Shown: positions 6,406 through 13,514 of the stretch, one piece after another
Position numbering within the stretch: the first letter of the stretch is position 1
Layout: each line of letters starts with the position of its first letter
NCBI GenBank assembly: GCA_900316925.1
Contig: ONEU01000090.1
Location: 1-14,232, forward strand
Source: an uncultured Eubacteriales bacterium
Lineage (GTDB): Bacteria; Bacillota; Clostridia; Oscillospirales; Acutalibacteraceae
Direction of reading: 5' to 3'
Length of the DNA stretch: 14,232 nt
Notes under the pieces: generated by a model
What the model saw: the letters and a program-made list of their open reading frames with translations, nothing else
Databases searched by the model: none
Told to the model about the DNA's origin: nothing
Position numbers and translations under genes: made by a program

Positions 6406-6855
6406 TTATGCCTCCTGACACGGACGGCGATGCATGAGTTTTTCCAGCCCATGACGGTAAGCGTCAATGGTATCGGCAGCGACGGACAGCATATACTCAA
6501 ACACGGATTCGCTGAGTCCGGCATTGTAAAAACTGGCGGTCATTTTGAAATAGATTAGCCTGTCGTTGATGTCAAAGCACAGTTCACCGTCTGGCAGACG
6601 GTTGTTGACCATACACAGCGCCAGGGCGGCATCGGTGGTACACTCGGACGGCACATGACGGAACAGCGGCGAATAGAGTGTGACGAGCATTTTGGAAGCG
6701 TCAATCGAGAAAAACAGCTGCATATCTCGCTCCCTTCCGGTAATGTGGCACTTCACGCTTCGGCTGCCGGTGATCTCATAATCAATATCGTTGCGTTCAA
6801 GAACACTATAAAGCAGCAGATAGGCCTGTCTGGTATGGGATGCAGTGATTGCCAT
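6406..6855 (-). CDS. YbjN domain-containing protein
   Basis: 149 residues, no signal peptide or membrane segment, no catalytic motif. The pattern fits the YbjN family, which has a small fold like type III secretion chaperones: an N-terminal helix (QAYLLLYSVLERNDIDYE), strands carrying DMQLFFSIDASKMLVTLYSP, the conserved ALCMVNNRLPDGELCFDINDRLIYFKM block (about 80-106) and a C-terminal helical part. Family members are thought to bind proteins or modulate regulation, but no reaction is known. ATG 6855 has GGGGGG about 8 nt upstream. pdaA follows on the same strand after 54 nt, so the two may share a transcript; a sporulation role for this protein would be a guess. Confidence 0.65.
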   Translation of the reverse strand: MAITASHTRQAYLLLYSVLERNDIDYEITGSRSVKCHITGRERDMQLFFSIDASKMLVTLYSPLFRHVPSECTTDAALALCMVNNRLPDGELCFDINDRLIYFKMTASFYNAGLSESVFEYMLSVAADTIDAYRHGLEKLMHRRPCQEA

Positions 6856-6900
6856 CGTTCATCCCCCCTTTCTTGTGGATGCGAATCACTGTACGACATG

Positions 6901-6942
6901 AAAAAAGTACGGTGCGTGGGGGTGTTTTCACGTCCGTACTTT
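6901..6942 (-). terminator. Terminator hairpin between folC and the YbjN-like gene
   Basis: Read on the minus strand, AAAGTACGG (6942-6934) pairs with CCGTAC plus TTT (6912-6904), with CGTG/CACG pairing inside, and six T follow down to 6901. It lies 74 nt after the folC stop and 45 nt before the YbjN-like start. Confidence 0.65.
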
Positions 6943-6963
6943 CCATGAAGTCTCTGCTTTACT

Positions 6964-6972
6964 GTTATAGCA
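6964..6972 (-). promoter_or_regulatory. Weak extended -10 candidate for the YbjN-like gene
   Basis: On the minus strand TGC TATAAC (6972-6964) resembles an extended -10. No -35 is recognisable. If real, the transcript would begin near 6957 and run straight into the hairpin at 6942-6901. Confidence 0.22.
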
Positions 6973-7001
6973 CGAGCAGCGGAAAAAAATGCTCGTTTTT
7001 T
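6972..7001 (+). terminator. Plus-strand hairpin with T-run, no gene in front of it
   Basis: ACGAGCA (6972-6978) pairs with TGCTCGT (6990-6996) across an 11-nt A-rich loop; TTTTTT covers 6996-7001. This has the form of a plus-strand terminator, but the genes to its left are on the minus strand. It may stop antisense transcription into folC. Confidence 0.5.
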
Positions 7002-7015
7002 GTGAATTGCGAAAA

Positions 7016-8317
7016 TTATTTTTCGAGAATCACCCGTCTCATGTCAGAAGCAAGATACAGGGAGCCGAATACCACTACGGCGCCGTCCTGATCGGTATAG
7101 GACAGTGCCTTCTGGTAAGCAGCCTCGTAGCTGTCCTCCGGCTCGGCAGAAGCGCCCAATGAGGTGAGCAGCTCTGCAAGCTCCCGGGCAGACATGGCGC
7201 GGGGATTGTCAGGCGTCACGGTGATGAGCCGGTCAAACAAGGGGGTGAGCAGGGAAAGCGCTCCCCTGACATCCTTATCGGCCAGCATTCCCACGATGCC
7301 GATACGCTGCTGACCGGGCAGCAGTTCGCTCACAGCATCACGCAGCGCCGCAGCACCGCCGGGATTATGCGCTCCGTCCAACAGGACAGTCGGTTCCCGG
7401 CGCAGCACCTCCAGCCGTGCGGGAAACGATGCGTTCTTCAGTCCCATGCAGACAGCCGCCTCGGGAATGTACAGTCCGCGGGTCCGCAGGGCGGCAACCG
7501 TTGTCAGAGCTGCGGCAGCATTCTTGAGCTGATGATTGCCCAACAGGGAAATCTGGTACTGTTTCTTCGCACCCTCCTCATAGACATCCTCCCGGAAACG
7601 GAAGTGCGTGCCGTCCAGTCCCGTGGAAATCTTCTGAACGGATGCAGGATCGGCAATCAACAGACGGTTGTGCTGTTTTTCTGCCACAGCTCTGACAACC
7701 TCCGTCACACCCTCCGGCTGGTCCCCATAGAGCACGGTAATGCCGTCGGGTTTGATAATGCCGCATTTTTCAAAGGCGATCTTCTCGTAGGTATCGCCGA
7801 GAATTGCCGTGTGGTCAAGGGATATGGACATGATGACGGAAGCAAGGGGGGTATCAATGATATTGGTGGCATCAAAACGGCCGCCAAGACCCGTTTCCAG
7901 CACCACGACATCACACTTCTCACGACAGTACCAGGCAATCGCCACGGCGAAGACAAATTCAAACTCGGTGATGATCTTACCCTCATCCTTCATCTGTTCC
8001 ACCACCGGGAAGATCATTTCCACCAGTTCGGCGAGACGTTCCTCGGGAATCATCTCACCGTTGATCTGAAAGCGCTCCCGGAAGTCCACCACAAAGGGAG
8101 AGATAAACAGTCCGGTCTTGTAGCCGGCCTGCTGCAGAATGCAGGACAGATACGCACAAACTGATCCCTTTCCGTTTGTTCCGGCAACATGGACGAATCT
8201 GAGCATCTTTTCCGGAGAGCCGAGACGTTCCATCAGCTCCCCCACTCGTTTCAGCCCGGGCTTGCTGCCGAACACCAACAGTGAATTGATCTTTTCCATA
8301 GCTTCCTGATAGGTCAT
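7016..8317 (-). CDS. folC: Bifunctional folylpolyglutamate synthase / dihydrofolate synthase
   Basis: ATP-dependent cytosolic Mur-ligase-family enzyme that adds glutamate to dihydropteroate or to folates. The 433-residue length is normal. Visible motifs: P-loop HVAGTNGKGS (43-52), FISPFVVDFRERFQING (71-87), VVLETGLGGRFDATN (138-152), SLDHT (166-170), the GIIKP segment (186-190) whose Lys is usually carbamylated, GNHQ (260-263) and DGAHNPG (314-320) of the C-terminal domain. ATG 8317 has AAGGAG 8 nt upstream. The gene lies 59 nt after the last ABC permease gene on the same strand with no obvious promoter between, so it is probably read from the ABC operon promoter. Confidence 0.95.
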   Translation of the reverse strand: MTYQEAMEKINSLLVFGSKPGLKRVGELMERLGSPEKMLRFVHVAGTNGKGSVCAYLSCILQQAGYKTGLFISPFVVDFRERFQINGEMIPEERLAELVEMIFPVVEQMKDEGKIITEFEFVFAVAIAWYCREKCDVVVLETGLGGRFDATNIIDTPLASVIMSISLDHTAILGDTYEKIAFEKCGIIKPDGITVLYGDQPEGVTEVVRAVAEKQHNRLLIADPASVQKISTGLDGTHFRFREDVYEEGAKKQYQISLLGNHQLKNAAAALTTVAALRTRGLYIPEAAVCMGLKNASFPARLEVLRREPTVLLDGAHNPGGAAALRDAVSELLPGQQRIGIVGMLADKDVRGALSLLTPLFDRLITVTPDNPRAMSARELAELLTSLGASAEPEDSYEAAYQKALSYTDQDGAVVVFGSLYLASDMRRVILEK

Positions 8318-8376
8318 GTTGACAACTCCTTTTCAGCATTTCGTTTGATACGGTATTGAACGGCACATCCGTCCTG

Positions 8377-9168
8377 TCATGCCCCGGCAGATTCGTATGC
8401 TTTGAGTCCCTTGTTCCAGATCAGCAGGGAGAGAATAAACAGAACAGCGGAAATAAGGACAACACCGCCGATATTGAACCAGGGATTTTCCCCTGTCAGC
8501 AGAAACAGCGCAGGGTAATATCCCGTGAAAGCAAAGGGGATGATGTAAGTAACAAAAATGCGGACGGGCATACTGTAAATCGTCGTGGGGTACTTGGCAA
8601 ACTCGTTCATGCCGTACACCATCTGGATGATGAAGCCGCTGCTCTTGATCCAGAAGGCAAGTGCGGCTGTCATAATCTTGAGAGAGGTGTAGATGAGCGA
8701 CGCAAAGGGAATCACCAGAATGAACAGCAGTACGCTCACCACCGAGAGCTGTAAACCGGCCTGGGGTGCAGCGTAGGCGATGAGGCTGATGCCCACCACC
8801 AGTTCACCGACAGCGTCAATCTGGAAGGTCTCGGCGATGACATGGAACAGCGGATTGATCGGACGGGTGAGGTATTTGTCGAAGTCGCCCTTGCGGACAA
8901 TAAAGTAGCCGACACACCAGAGGTTATCCGCCAACAGATGGTCAAGGCCCTTGGGGATCTGAGAAAAGCCGTAGATAAAGACGATCTGTTCCAGGGTGAA
9001 GCCAGAAAGCTGGGGAATCTGCGAGAAAATAATAAAGATAAATGCGATGCCGATGGCCTGGTCAATCAGGAAGCTGATTGCACCGGTCAGAAAATCGGCC
9101 TTGTACTCCATCAGCCGTTTGAGATTCTGCGAGGCCAGCAGGCGATAGATTTTCCATGCACGTCTCAT
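8377..9168 (-). CDS. ABC-2 type exporter permease (second permease of the operon)
   Basis: 263-residue integral membrane protein with about six hydrophobic segments (near 25-50, 60-75, 118-135, 142-165, 170-185 and 232-252). The amphipathic stretch GDFDKYLTRPINPL (94-107) and the KYPTTIYS motif (192-199) are typical of the ABC-2 permeases that work as an unlike pair with one ATPase. The start is ATG 9168: GGAGG lies 8 nt before it and the upstream permease ends 4 nt before it. A longer frame from GTG 9189 has no ribosome site. Substrate unknown; some members of this exporter family have been linked to drug or viologen efflux, which cannot be decided from sequence. Confidence 0.85.
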   Translation of the reverse strand: MRRAWKIYRLLASQNLKRLMEYKADFLTGAISFLIDQAIGIAFIFIIFSQIPQLSGFTLEQIVFIYGFSQIPKGLDHLLADNLWCVGYFIVRKGDFDKYLTRPINPLFHVIAETFQIDAVGELVVGISLIAYAAPQAGLQLSVVSVLLFILVIPFASLIYTSLKIMTAALAFWIKSSGFIIQMVYGMNEFAKYPTTIYSMPVRIFVTYIIPFAFTGYYPALFLLTGENPWFNIGGVVLISAVLFILSLLIWNKGLKAYESAGA

Positions 9169-9172
9169 ACGC

Positions 9173-9991
9173 TCACCCTCCCTGCACACAAAGCTTTTTG
9201 ACCGCCCTGAACCAGACCAGCTTGGACAGGCCGTAGAGCAGCAGCGCCCAGACTACCTGGATCCCGATACGCAGGGCGGTTTCCTCGGCGGAATACTTGC
9301 CCATATAGATCATCACGGGAGTGTAGCTCATCGAGGCAAAGGGCATATATTCCAGGCACAGACGCAGACCCTCCGGCATAAAGGCGAGAGGGATGAGTGA
9401 CCCGGAAAGAAAATTGAACACACTGTTTTTCAGGATACTGATTCCCCAGAGATTCTTGACATAAAACGCCATAAAACCGAAACAGAGGTTCACCCGGAAG
9501 GAAATGACATAGGCAAGCACACAGCTGAACAGATAGAGCAGGAACTGGACACCGTTGAACATCACCGTTCCGGTAACACAGAAACGATAGATCTCCAATC
9601 CCAACAGCATGGGAAGCAGCAGCACTACCATCTTCATCAAAGCGGTGCCGAGCTCGCTGAACAGATAACTCAGATCGGTATTGACAGGCTTAATCAGCCG
9701 CATGGAGATGCTGCCGTCCCTGATCTCCTCACCGATGTTATCACAGACGGAGCTGAATGTCAGCTGGTTCGTGGTGTTGGACAGGAAGAGGAACACTACC
9801 ATATCCGTCATGGAGAAGCCCATGAACAGACCGCCGCCGTTGGATTCAAACACGGCTCTCCACAGGTAGAACATCACAAAACAGTAGATCAATCCACCGA
9901 TCACAAACCCGAGAAAGTTCATCCGGTAGACGACCAGCGCCTGTACACCGGCTTTCATAAAGGGAACATAGCGTTTTTTGAGTTTATTCAT
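9173..9991 (-). CDS. ABC-2 type exporter permease (first permease of the operon)
   Basis: 272-residue integral membrane protein, about six hydrophobic segments, beginning with a basic MNKLKKR stretch. DGSISMRLIKPVN (92-104) corresponds in place to the LTRPINPL motif of the second permease, so the two are distant relatives that probably form a heterodimer. The start is ATG 9991, with AAGGGGGA 7 nt upstream; it overlaps the last 8 nt of the ATPase gene, which implies coupled translation. A longer frame to 10045 would run into the ATPase gene and has no support. Confidence 0.85.
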   Translation of the reverse strand: MNKLKKRYVPFMKAGVQALVVYRMNFLGFVIGGLIYCFVMFYLWRAVFESNGGGLFMGFSMTDMVVFLFLSNTTNQLTFSSVCDNIGEEIRDGSISMRLIKPVNTDLSYLFSELGTALMKMVVLLLPMLLGLEIYRFCVTGTVMFNGVQFLLYLFSCVLAYVISFRVNLCFGFMAFYVKNLWGISILKNSVFNFLSGSLIPLAFMPEGLRLCLEYMPFASMSYTPVMIYMGKYSAEETALRIGIQVVWALLLYGLSKLVWFRAVKKLCVQGG

Positions 9992-10997
9992 CCGCCTGTC
10001 CCCCTTCCTGATAGAGCCTGCGGATGATCTCCTCAACATCGGCATCCCGCACTGTGATATCCTTGACCCTGGTGACCGAAAGGGTATGGCTCAGCATATC
10101 ACCCACAGGAATGGCAGCGCTGTTGAAACGCACCTTGAATGTCTGTTTATCCTGCTCAATGGTCAGTTCACTCTCCTTGAGGGGCAGTCCCTGCCGGAAC
10201 TGTTCCTCTGTGAGCGGACTTTCGGGATCCGTTTCAAAGTGCAGTTCCCTGATCTGTCCATAATTTTCCCGCAGCTTCTGCAAAGAGCCGTCATAGACGT
10301 TCTTGCCCTTGTCGATCATCACGATCCTGTCACACAGCAGTTCGATATCGCTGATATCATGTGTGGTGAGAATGACAGTCGTCTGCTCCTCCTTATTGAT
10401 CTTCATAATGGCCTGGCGTATCTTATCTTTCACCACCACATCCAGGCCGATAGTCGGTTCGTCAAGAAACAGCACCTTCGGACTATGGAGCATGGAAGCG
10501 GCGATATCCGCCCGCATCCGCTGGCCGAGAGAAAGTGTTCTCACCGGGGACTTGATAAAGGAATCCAGTTCCAGCACCTCATTGAGAAACGCCATGCGTT
10601 TTTTGAAGCTCTCCTCCTCCACCTCATAGATTTCCTTGAGAACGAGGTAGGTTTCCTGCAGCGGGAGGTCCCACCAGAGCTGTGTGCGCTGTCCGAATAC
10701 CACGCCGATCTCCCTGACGTATTTTTTCCTGTCATTCTGCGGGATATGCCCGTTGATCCGGCACTCGCCGGAGGTTGGCGTCAGGATGCCGGTGAGCATC
10801 TTGATGACGGTAGATTTTCCCGCTCCGTTCGGTCCGATAAATCCCAGGATTTCTCCCTTCGGCACATGAAAGCTGATATCCTCTGCCGCTACGACGATTT
10901 CCTTCTTCGGTCTGAACAGCGCCTTGAAGCTGCCTTTGAGACCGGGTTCCTTAATTGTTTTTTTAAATTCCTTGCGGAGATGTTCTGCATAGATCAT
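9984..10997 (-). CDS. ABC transporter ATP-binding protein
   Basis: 337-residue ATPase that would power export by the two permeases behind it. Visible: Walker A GPNGAGKST (55-63), Q-loop region FGQRTQLWWDLP (101-112), signature LSLGQR (155-160), Walker B VLFLDE (175-180), D-loop GLD (184-186) and switch H213 (TTHD). An insert before the core (residues 10-34, FKKTIKEPGLKGSFKALFRP) and the long C-terminal part (about 230-337) are typical of this uncharacterised ABC-2 class rather than of two-component Na+ or lantibiotic exporters. ATG 10997 has GAGGGAA about 10 nt upstream. It is the first gene of the operon, behind a good promoter. Confidence 0.93.
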   Translation of the reverse strand: MIYAEHLRKEFKKTIKEPGLKGSFKALFRPKKEIVVAAEDISFHVPKGEILGFIGPNGAGKSTVIKMLTGILTPTSGECRINGHIPQNDRKKYVREIGVVFGQRTQLWWDLPLQETYLVLKEIYEVEEESFKKRMAFLNEVLELDSFIKSPVRTLSLGQRMRADIAASMLHSPKVLFLDEPTIGLDVVVKDKIRQAIMKINKEEQTTVILTTHDISDIELLCDRIVMIDKGKNVYDGSLQKLRENYGQIRELHFETDPESPLTEEQFRQGLPLKESELTIEQDKQTFKVRFNSAAIPVGDMLSHTLSVTRVKDITVRDADVEEIIRRLYQEGGQADE

Positions 10998-11050
10998 TCT
11001 TTATTCTTCCCTCTTTTCTCCTATTCTTTTTCCTTTTTCTATGATTTTCT

Positions 11051-11079
11051 ATTATAACAAACTGCCCCCCGCTTGTAAA
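11051..11079 (-). promoter_or_regulatory. Promoter of the ABC transporter-folC operon
   Basis: On the minus strand: TTTACA (11079-11074), 17-bp spacer, TATAAT (11056-11051), with TGT before the -10 (extended -10). It lies 54 nt before the ATPase start. Confidence 0.82.
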
Positions 11080-11105
11080 GCTGTTATCTCCAAAGTTCAC
11101 GGAAA

Positions 11106-11228
11106 TCAATTATTCCCTAGACTCCTTTCCAAAATTCGCTGAAAGAAATACCTTAATGACAGACCCACGAGAAGGATGCCGACAGCCCCGAAAGCGAAGC
11201 TGTGGTTTCGACGATTTTGTGGAATAAT
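11106..11228 (-). CDS. Possible 40-residue membrane peptide or 3' gene remnant
   Basis: The minus strand reads 40 codons ending in TGA (11108-11106). The product has a basic N-terminus (PQNRRNH), one hydrophobic helix of about 16 residues (FAFGAVGILLVGLSLR) and an amphipathic, basic end (RYFFQRILERSLGNN): the pattern of a small single-pass membrane protein. No ATG, GTG or TTG opens the frame. AAGGTGA stands 7 nt before an ATT codon at 11228, so a rare ATT start is possible; otherwise it is the 3' remnant of a lost gene. A stop lies about 20 codons further upstream, inside the terminator hairpin of cysK. No family recognised. Confidence 0.28.
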   Translation of the reverse strand: MIPQNRRNHSFAFGAVGILLVGLSLRYFFQRILERSLGNN

Positions 11229-11249
11229 AGCATTATCACCTTCAGAAAA

Positions 11250-11294
11250 CCAAAAGCGACACGCCGCGGAAGTTCATTCCGTGGCGTGCCGCTT
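11250..11294 (-). terminator. Terminator of cysK
   Basis: Two 18-nt arms, 11277-11294 and 11254-11271, pair with only two imperfect positions across the 5-nt loop 11272-11276. On the minus strand the second arm runs into TTTTGGTTTTC. It lies about 135 nt past the cysK stop. Confidence 0.75.
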
Positions 11295-11428
11295 CGGTAC
11301 GAGGAAACAAATCAATGGCTGAATGTCAATGGAACACTGTCTGCGGAATCCGACAGGAGGCTGCGAACATCCTGCCGGTTTCTGAGACAAAAACTAATAA
11401 AGAGGTTATCAATGGGAAGGGTGAACCG

Positions 11429-12358
11429 TCAGTCGCTGAACATCGGTGTGGAAAGATAACGGTCACCGGTATCCGGCAGGAGTGCTACGATCAGCTTGCC
11501 GGCATTCTCAGGACGCTTTGCCAGTACGGTAGCCGCATAAACAGCCGCACCTGAAGAGATACCGACGAGCAGTCCCTCGCTGACGGCCAGCGCCTTGCCG
11601 GTCTTGAAGGCATCCTCGTTCTCAACGGTGATGACTTCATCATAAATATCGGTATTGAGAGTGTCCGGAACAAAGCCGGCACCGATACCCTGGATCTTGT
11701 GAGGACCGGGGGTACCCTTTGTCAGCACAGGAGAGCCCGCAGGCTCTACAGCAACAACCTTGACGTTGGGATTCTGGCTCTTGAGATACTCGCCGACACC
11801 GGAGAGTGTACCGCCGGTGCCTACGCCGGCAACAAAGATATCCACCTTGCCGTCAGTATCGTTCCAGATCTCAGGACCTGTGGTAGCGATATGTGCCTGG
11901 GGATTGGCAGGGTTCGTGAACTGTCCGGGAATAAAGCTGTGGGGCAGTTCAGCAGCCAGAGCGTTTGCCTTTTCGATAGCGCCCTTCATTCCCTTTGCAC
12001 CCTCTGTCAGGACAAGCTCCGCACCGTAAGCCTTCAGAAGATTGCGTCTCTCCACGCTCATCGTCTCCGGCATGGTCAGAATAATACGGTAGCCTCTGGC
12101 AGCGGCGACGGCTGCCAGTCCAATGCCGGTGTTGCCGCTGGTCGGCTCAATGATGACGGATTCTGGTGTGAGCAGCCCTTTCTGCTCAGCATCCTCGATC
12201 ATGGCTTTGGCAATACGGTCCTTCACGCTGCCGGCGGGATTGAAGTATTCCAGCTTGCCGACAACCTTTGCCGAAAGCTGCTCGTTCTTTTCATAATGGC
12301 TGAGCTCCAAAAGCGGTGTACCGCCGATCAGATCTGTAATTTGCTGATAAATTTTCAT
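11429..12358 (-). CDS. cysK: Cysteine synthase A (O-acetylserine sulfhydrylase)
   Basis: Cytosolic PLP enzyme that makes L-cysteine from O-acetylserine and sulfide. The 309-residue length is usual. The PLP lysine is K46 in NPAGSVKDR; the substrate loop PTSGNTG is at 72-78; the phosphate-binding loop GVGTGGTLSG and the C-terminal LLPDTGDRYLST are intact. ATG 12358 has AGGAGA about 8 nt upstream. It is a single-gene unit with a 140-nt leader. The promoter carries a palindrome over the transcription start, which suggests repression by a cysteine/iron-sulfur type regulator, and the leader has a small ORF with two Cys codons. No serine acetyltransferase gene (cysE) is in the window. Confidence 0.96.
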   Translation of the reverse strand: MKIYQQITDLIGGTPLLELSHYEKNEQLSAKVVGKLEYFNPAGSVKDRIAKAMIEDAEQKGLLTPESVIIEPTSGNTGIGLAAVAAARGYRIILTMPETMSVERRNLLKAYGAELVLTEGAKGMKGAIEKANALAAELPHSFIPGQFTNPANPQAHIATTGPEIWNDTDGKVDIFVAGVGTGGTLSGVGEYLKSQNPNVKVVAVEPAGSPVLTKGTPGPHKIQGIGAGFVPDTLNTDIYDEVITVENEDAFKTGKALAVSEGLLVGISSGAAVYAATVLAKRPENAGKLIVALLPDTGDRYLSTPMFSD

Positions 12359-12421
12359 GGTAATCTCTCCTATCAGATTATTTTAGCATAATAGAATACG
12401 GATAAAGCGGGGCATCCGGCG

Positions 12422-12454
12422 TCAACATCGTGTGCCGGGCAGAAAGCAGGTCAT
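12422..12454 (-). CDS. Possible leader peptide of cysK (MTCFLPGTRC)
   Basis: A 10-codon frame lies entirely within the cysK leader, between the promoter and the cysK start. It has a good ribosome site (AAGGAAGGA, about 6 nt before the ATG), two Cys codons among ten, the second just before the TGA. CCGGC/GCCGG can pair around its stop codon. Cys codons ahead of a cysteine biosynthesis gene suggest translation-dependent control, but a frame this short can arise by chance and no attenuator terminator follows. Confidence 0.35.
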   Translation of the reverse strand: MTCFLPGTRC

Positions 12455-12480
12455 GCAGATTCCTTCCTTCTAAAACTTAT

Positions 12481-12505
12481 TAAACCTACTTGTTTGATAG
12501 GCTTA
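12481..12505. promoter_or_regulatory. Palindromic operator over the cysK transcription start
   Basis: TAA-n-CCTA (12481-12488) faces TAGG-n-TTA (12498-12505) around a 9-nt centre. It begins at the end of the cysK -10 box and covers the expected start point near 12498. CCTA...TAGG half-sites around an AT-rich centre resemble sites of Rrf2-family regulators (CymR/IscR type), which control cysteine and Fe-S metabolism in Firmicutes. The palindrome is seen; the regulator is inferred. Confidence 0.5.
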
Positions 12506-12533
12506 TTATAGCACCTCTCCTTCCGCTTGTCAA
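12505..12533 (-). promoter_or_regulatory. Consensus promoter of cysK
   Basis: On the minus strand: TTGACA (12533-12528), exactly 17 bp, TATAAT (12510-12505). Both boxes match the sigma-A consensus perfectly. Such a strong promoter normally needs a repressor, which fits the adjoining palindrome. Confidence 0.9.
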
Positions 12534-12569
12534 TACCTGAGAAAAATTTTTTTCAATTCCCGGAGACAC

Positions 12570-12599
12570 TTGACTTTCCCCGAGAACAGAAGGTATAGT
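12570..12599 (+). promoter_or_regulatory. Promoter of the amidohydrolase gene
   Basis: TTGACT (12570-12575), 18-bp spacer, TATAGT (12594-12599). It is divergent from the cysK promoter, with 36 bp between the two -35 boxes. Confidence 0.65.
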
Positions 12600-12638
12600 T
12601 ATCAGAGAAGACTATGAGTTCAGAATGGAGGCATGAAT

Positions 12639-13439
12639 ATGTTTGTCATTGACTGCCATGACCATATTTACAAAAAACGGATGGCAGAAAAGGCTGTCAA
12701 GGCGGTTGGCGAATTTTATGAAGTGGAGATGAGTGGAGGCGGCGTTGCGGAGGAACTGGTGGAAATGGCCAGAAACTCCCCCATCAAACGGTTCGTGGTC
12801 AACTCTGTGGCGGTCACGCCCAATCAGGTGAAGCGTCTGAATGATTTTGTCGCCGTAGAATGTAGCAAACACCCGGAGCTGATTGGTCTGGGGGCACTGC
12901 ATCCCGATATGGAGAATAGTGAGGAAGAGATTGAGCGGATCATCTCACTGGGACTCAAGGGCGTGAAGCTCCATCCCGACACCCAGCATTTCGACGCCGA
13001 CAGCGACAATGCCATGAAGCTTTATGAACAGCTCGAAGGACGTCTGCCGCTGCTCATCCATTGCGGTGACTATCGGTATGACCAGAGCCATCCCCGCAGA
13101 ATTGCCCGTATCATCGACACCTTCCCCGATCTCACCCTTGTGGCGGCTCACATCGGCGGTTGGTCCATCTTTGAAGAGGCTGTCCCCTATATGAAGGACA
13201 GGAGCTGTTATATGGATATTTCCAGTGTGATGCCATTTATGCCCCCGGAAAAGGCTTTTTCGTACATCAGGCTCTACGGTGCGGACCGGCTGCTGTTCGG
13301 TTCGGATTTTCCCATGTGGGACCCCGTCAGGGAGCTGGAATCCTTCCAGCAATTCGATCTGACGGACGAGGAACAGCAAAAAATCCTGTGGCAGAACGCC
13401 GCTCATGTGTTTCATATTGACTGTAGTGGACTCATATAA
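12639..13439 (+). CDS. Metal-dependent hydrolase, amidohydrolase-2 family
   Basis: 266-residue cytosolic TIM-barrel enzyme without signal peptide. Likely metal and active-site residues: H7 and H9 in DCHDH, K110/H112 in GVKLHP, H141 in LLIHCGD, H171 in AAHIGGW and D223 in FGSDFPMW. The order and the GSDFP motif fit the amidohydrolase-2 (PF04909) group, which includes decarboxylases and lactone or amide hydrolases; the true substrate cannot be read from sequence. ATG 12639 has GGAGG (12627-12631) 7 nt upstream; ATG 12633 would leave only 2 nt. A single-gene unit with its own promoter and terminator, divergent from cysK; no link in function to cysteine metabolism is evident. Confidence 0.82.
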   Translation: MFVIDCHDHIYKKRMAEKAVKAVGEFYEVEMSGGGVAEELVEMARNSPIKRFVVNSVAVTPNQVKRLNDFVAVECSKHPELIGLGALHPDMENSEEEIERIISLGLKGVKLHPDTQHFDADSDNAMKLYEQLEGRLPLLIHCGDYRYDQSHPRRIARIIDTFPDLTLVAAHIGGWSIFEEAVPYMKDRSCYMDISSVMPFMPPEKAFSYIRLYGADRLLFGSDFPMWDPVRELESFQQFDLTDEEQQKILWQNAAHVFHIDCSGLI

Positions 13440-13450
13440 ATCATATTTTC

Positions 13451-13482
13451 AAAAATTCGACCTTTCGGGGTCGAATTTTTTT
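13451..13482 (+). terminator. Terminator of the amidohydrolase gene
   Basis: AAAAATTCGACC (13451-13462) pairs perfectly with GGTCGAATTTTT (13469-13480) across TTTCGG, and the T-run extends to 13482. Begins 12 nt after the stop. Confidence 0.85.
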
Positions 13483-13514
13483 GTTATAGGGGTATTATTG
13501 AAGGAGGTTTTCCT

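Larger units (their letters stand above)
11080..11428. other. Intergenic stretch between the ABC promoter and cysK
   Basis: About 350 nt with no convincing long gene. It holds the cysK terminator (11250-11294), a possible 40-residue minus-strand reading frame (11106-11228), a short stem CCGACAGGA/TCCTGCCGG near 11350-11380 with one mismatch, and ACAGC/GCTGT plus CGAAA/TTTCG pairings around 11180-11215. Plus-strand frames here (for example 11202-11459) run through the terminator into cysK antisense and look like chance. Confidence 0.5.

Noticed and set aside
9978..11057. 359-codon plus-strand frame opposite the ABC ATPase gene
   Set aside because: Entirely antisense to a gene with all ABC motifs and its own promoter; composition (many His, Leu, Phe) is that of a shadow frame.
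11202..11459. 85-codon plus-strand frame between the ABC promoter and cysK
   Set aside because: Runs through the cysK terminator hairpin into cysK antisense, no good ribosome site, no recognisable domain.
12359..12498. SAM riboswitch or T-box in the cysK leader
   Set aside because: The 140-nt leader shows no T-box sequence (such as TGGNACCGCG), no SAM-box core and no terminator with T-run.
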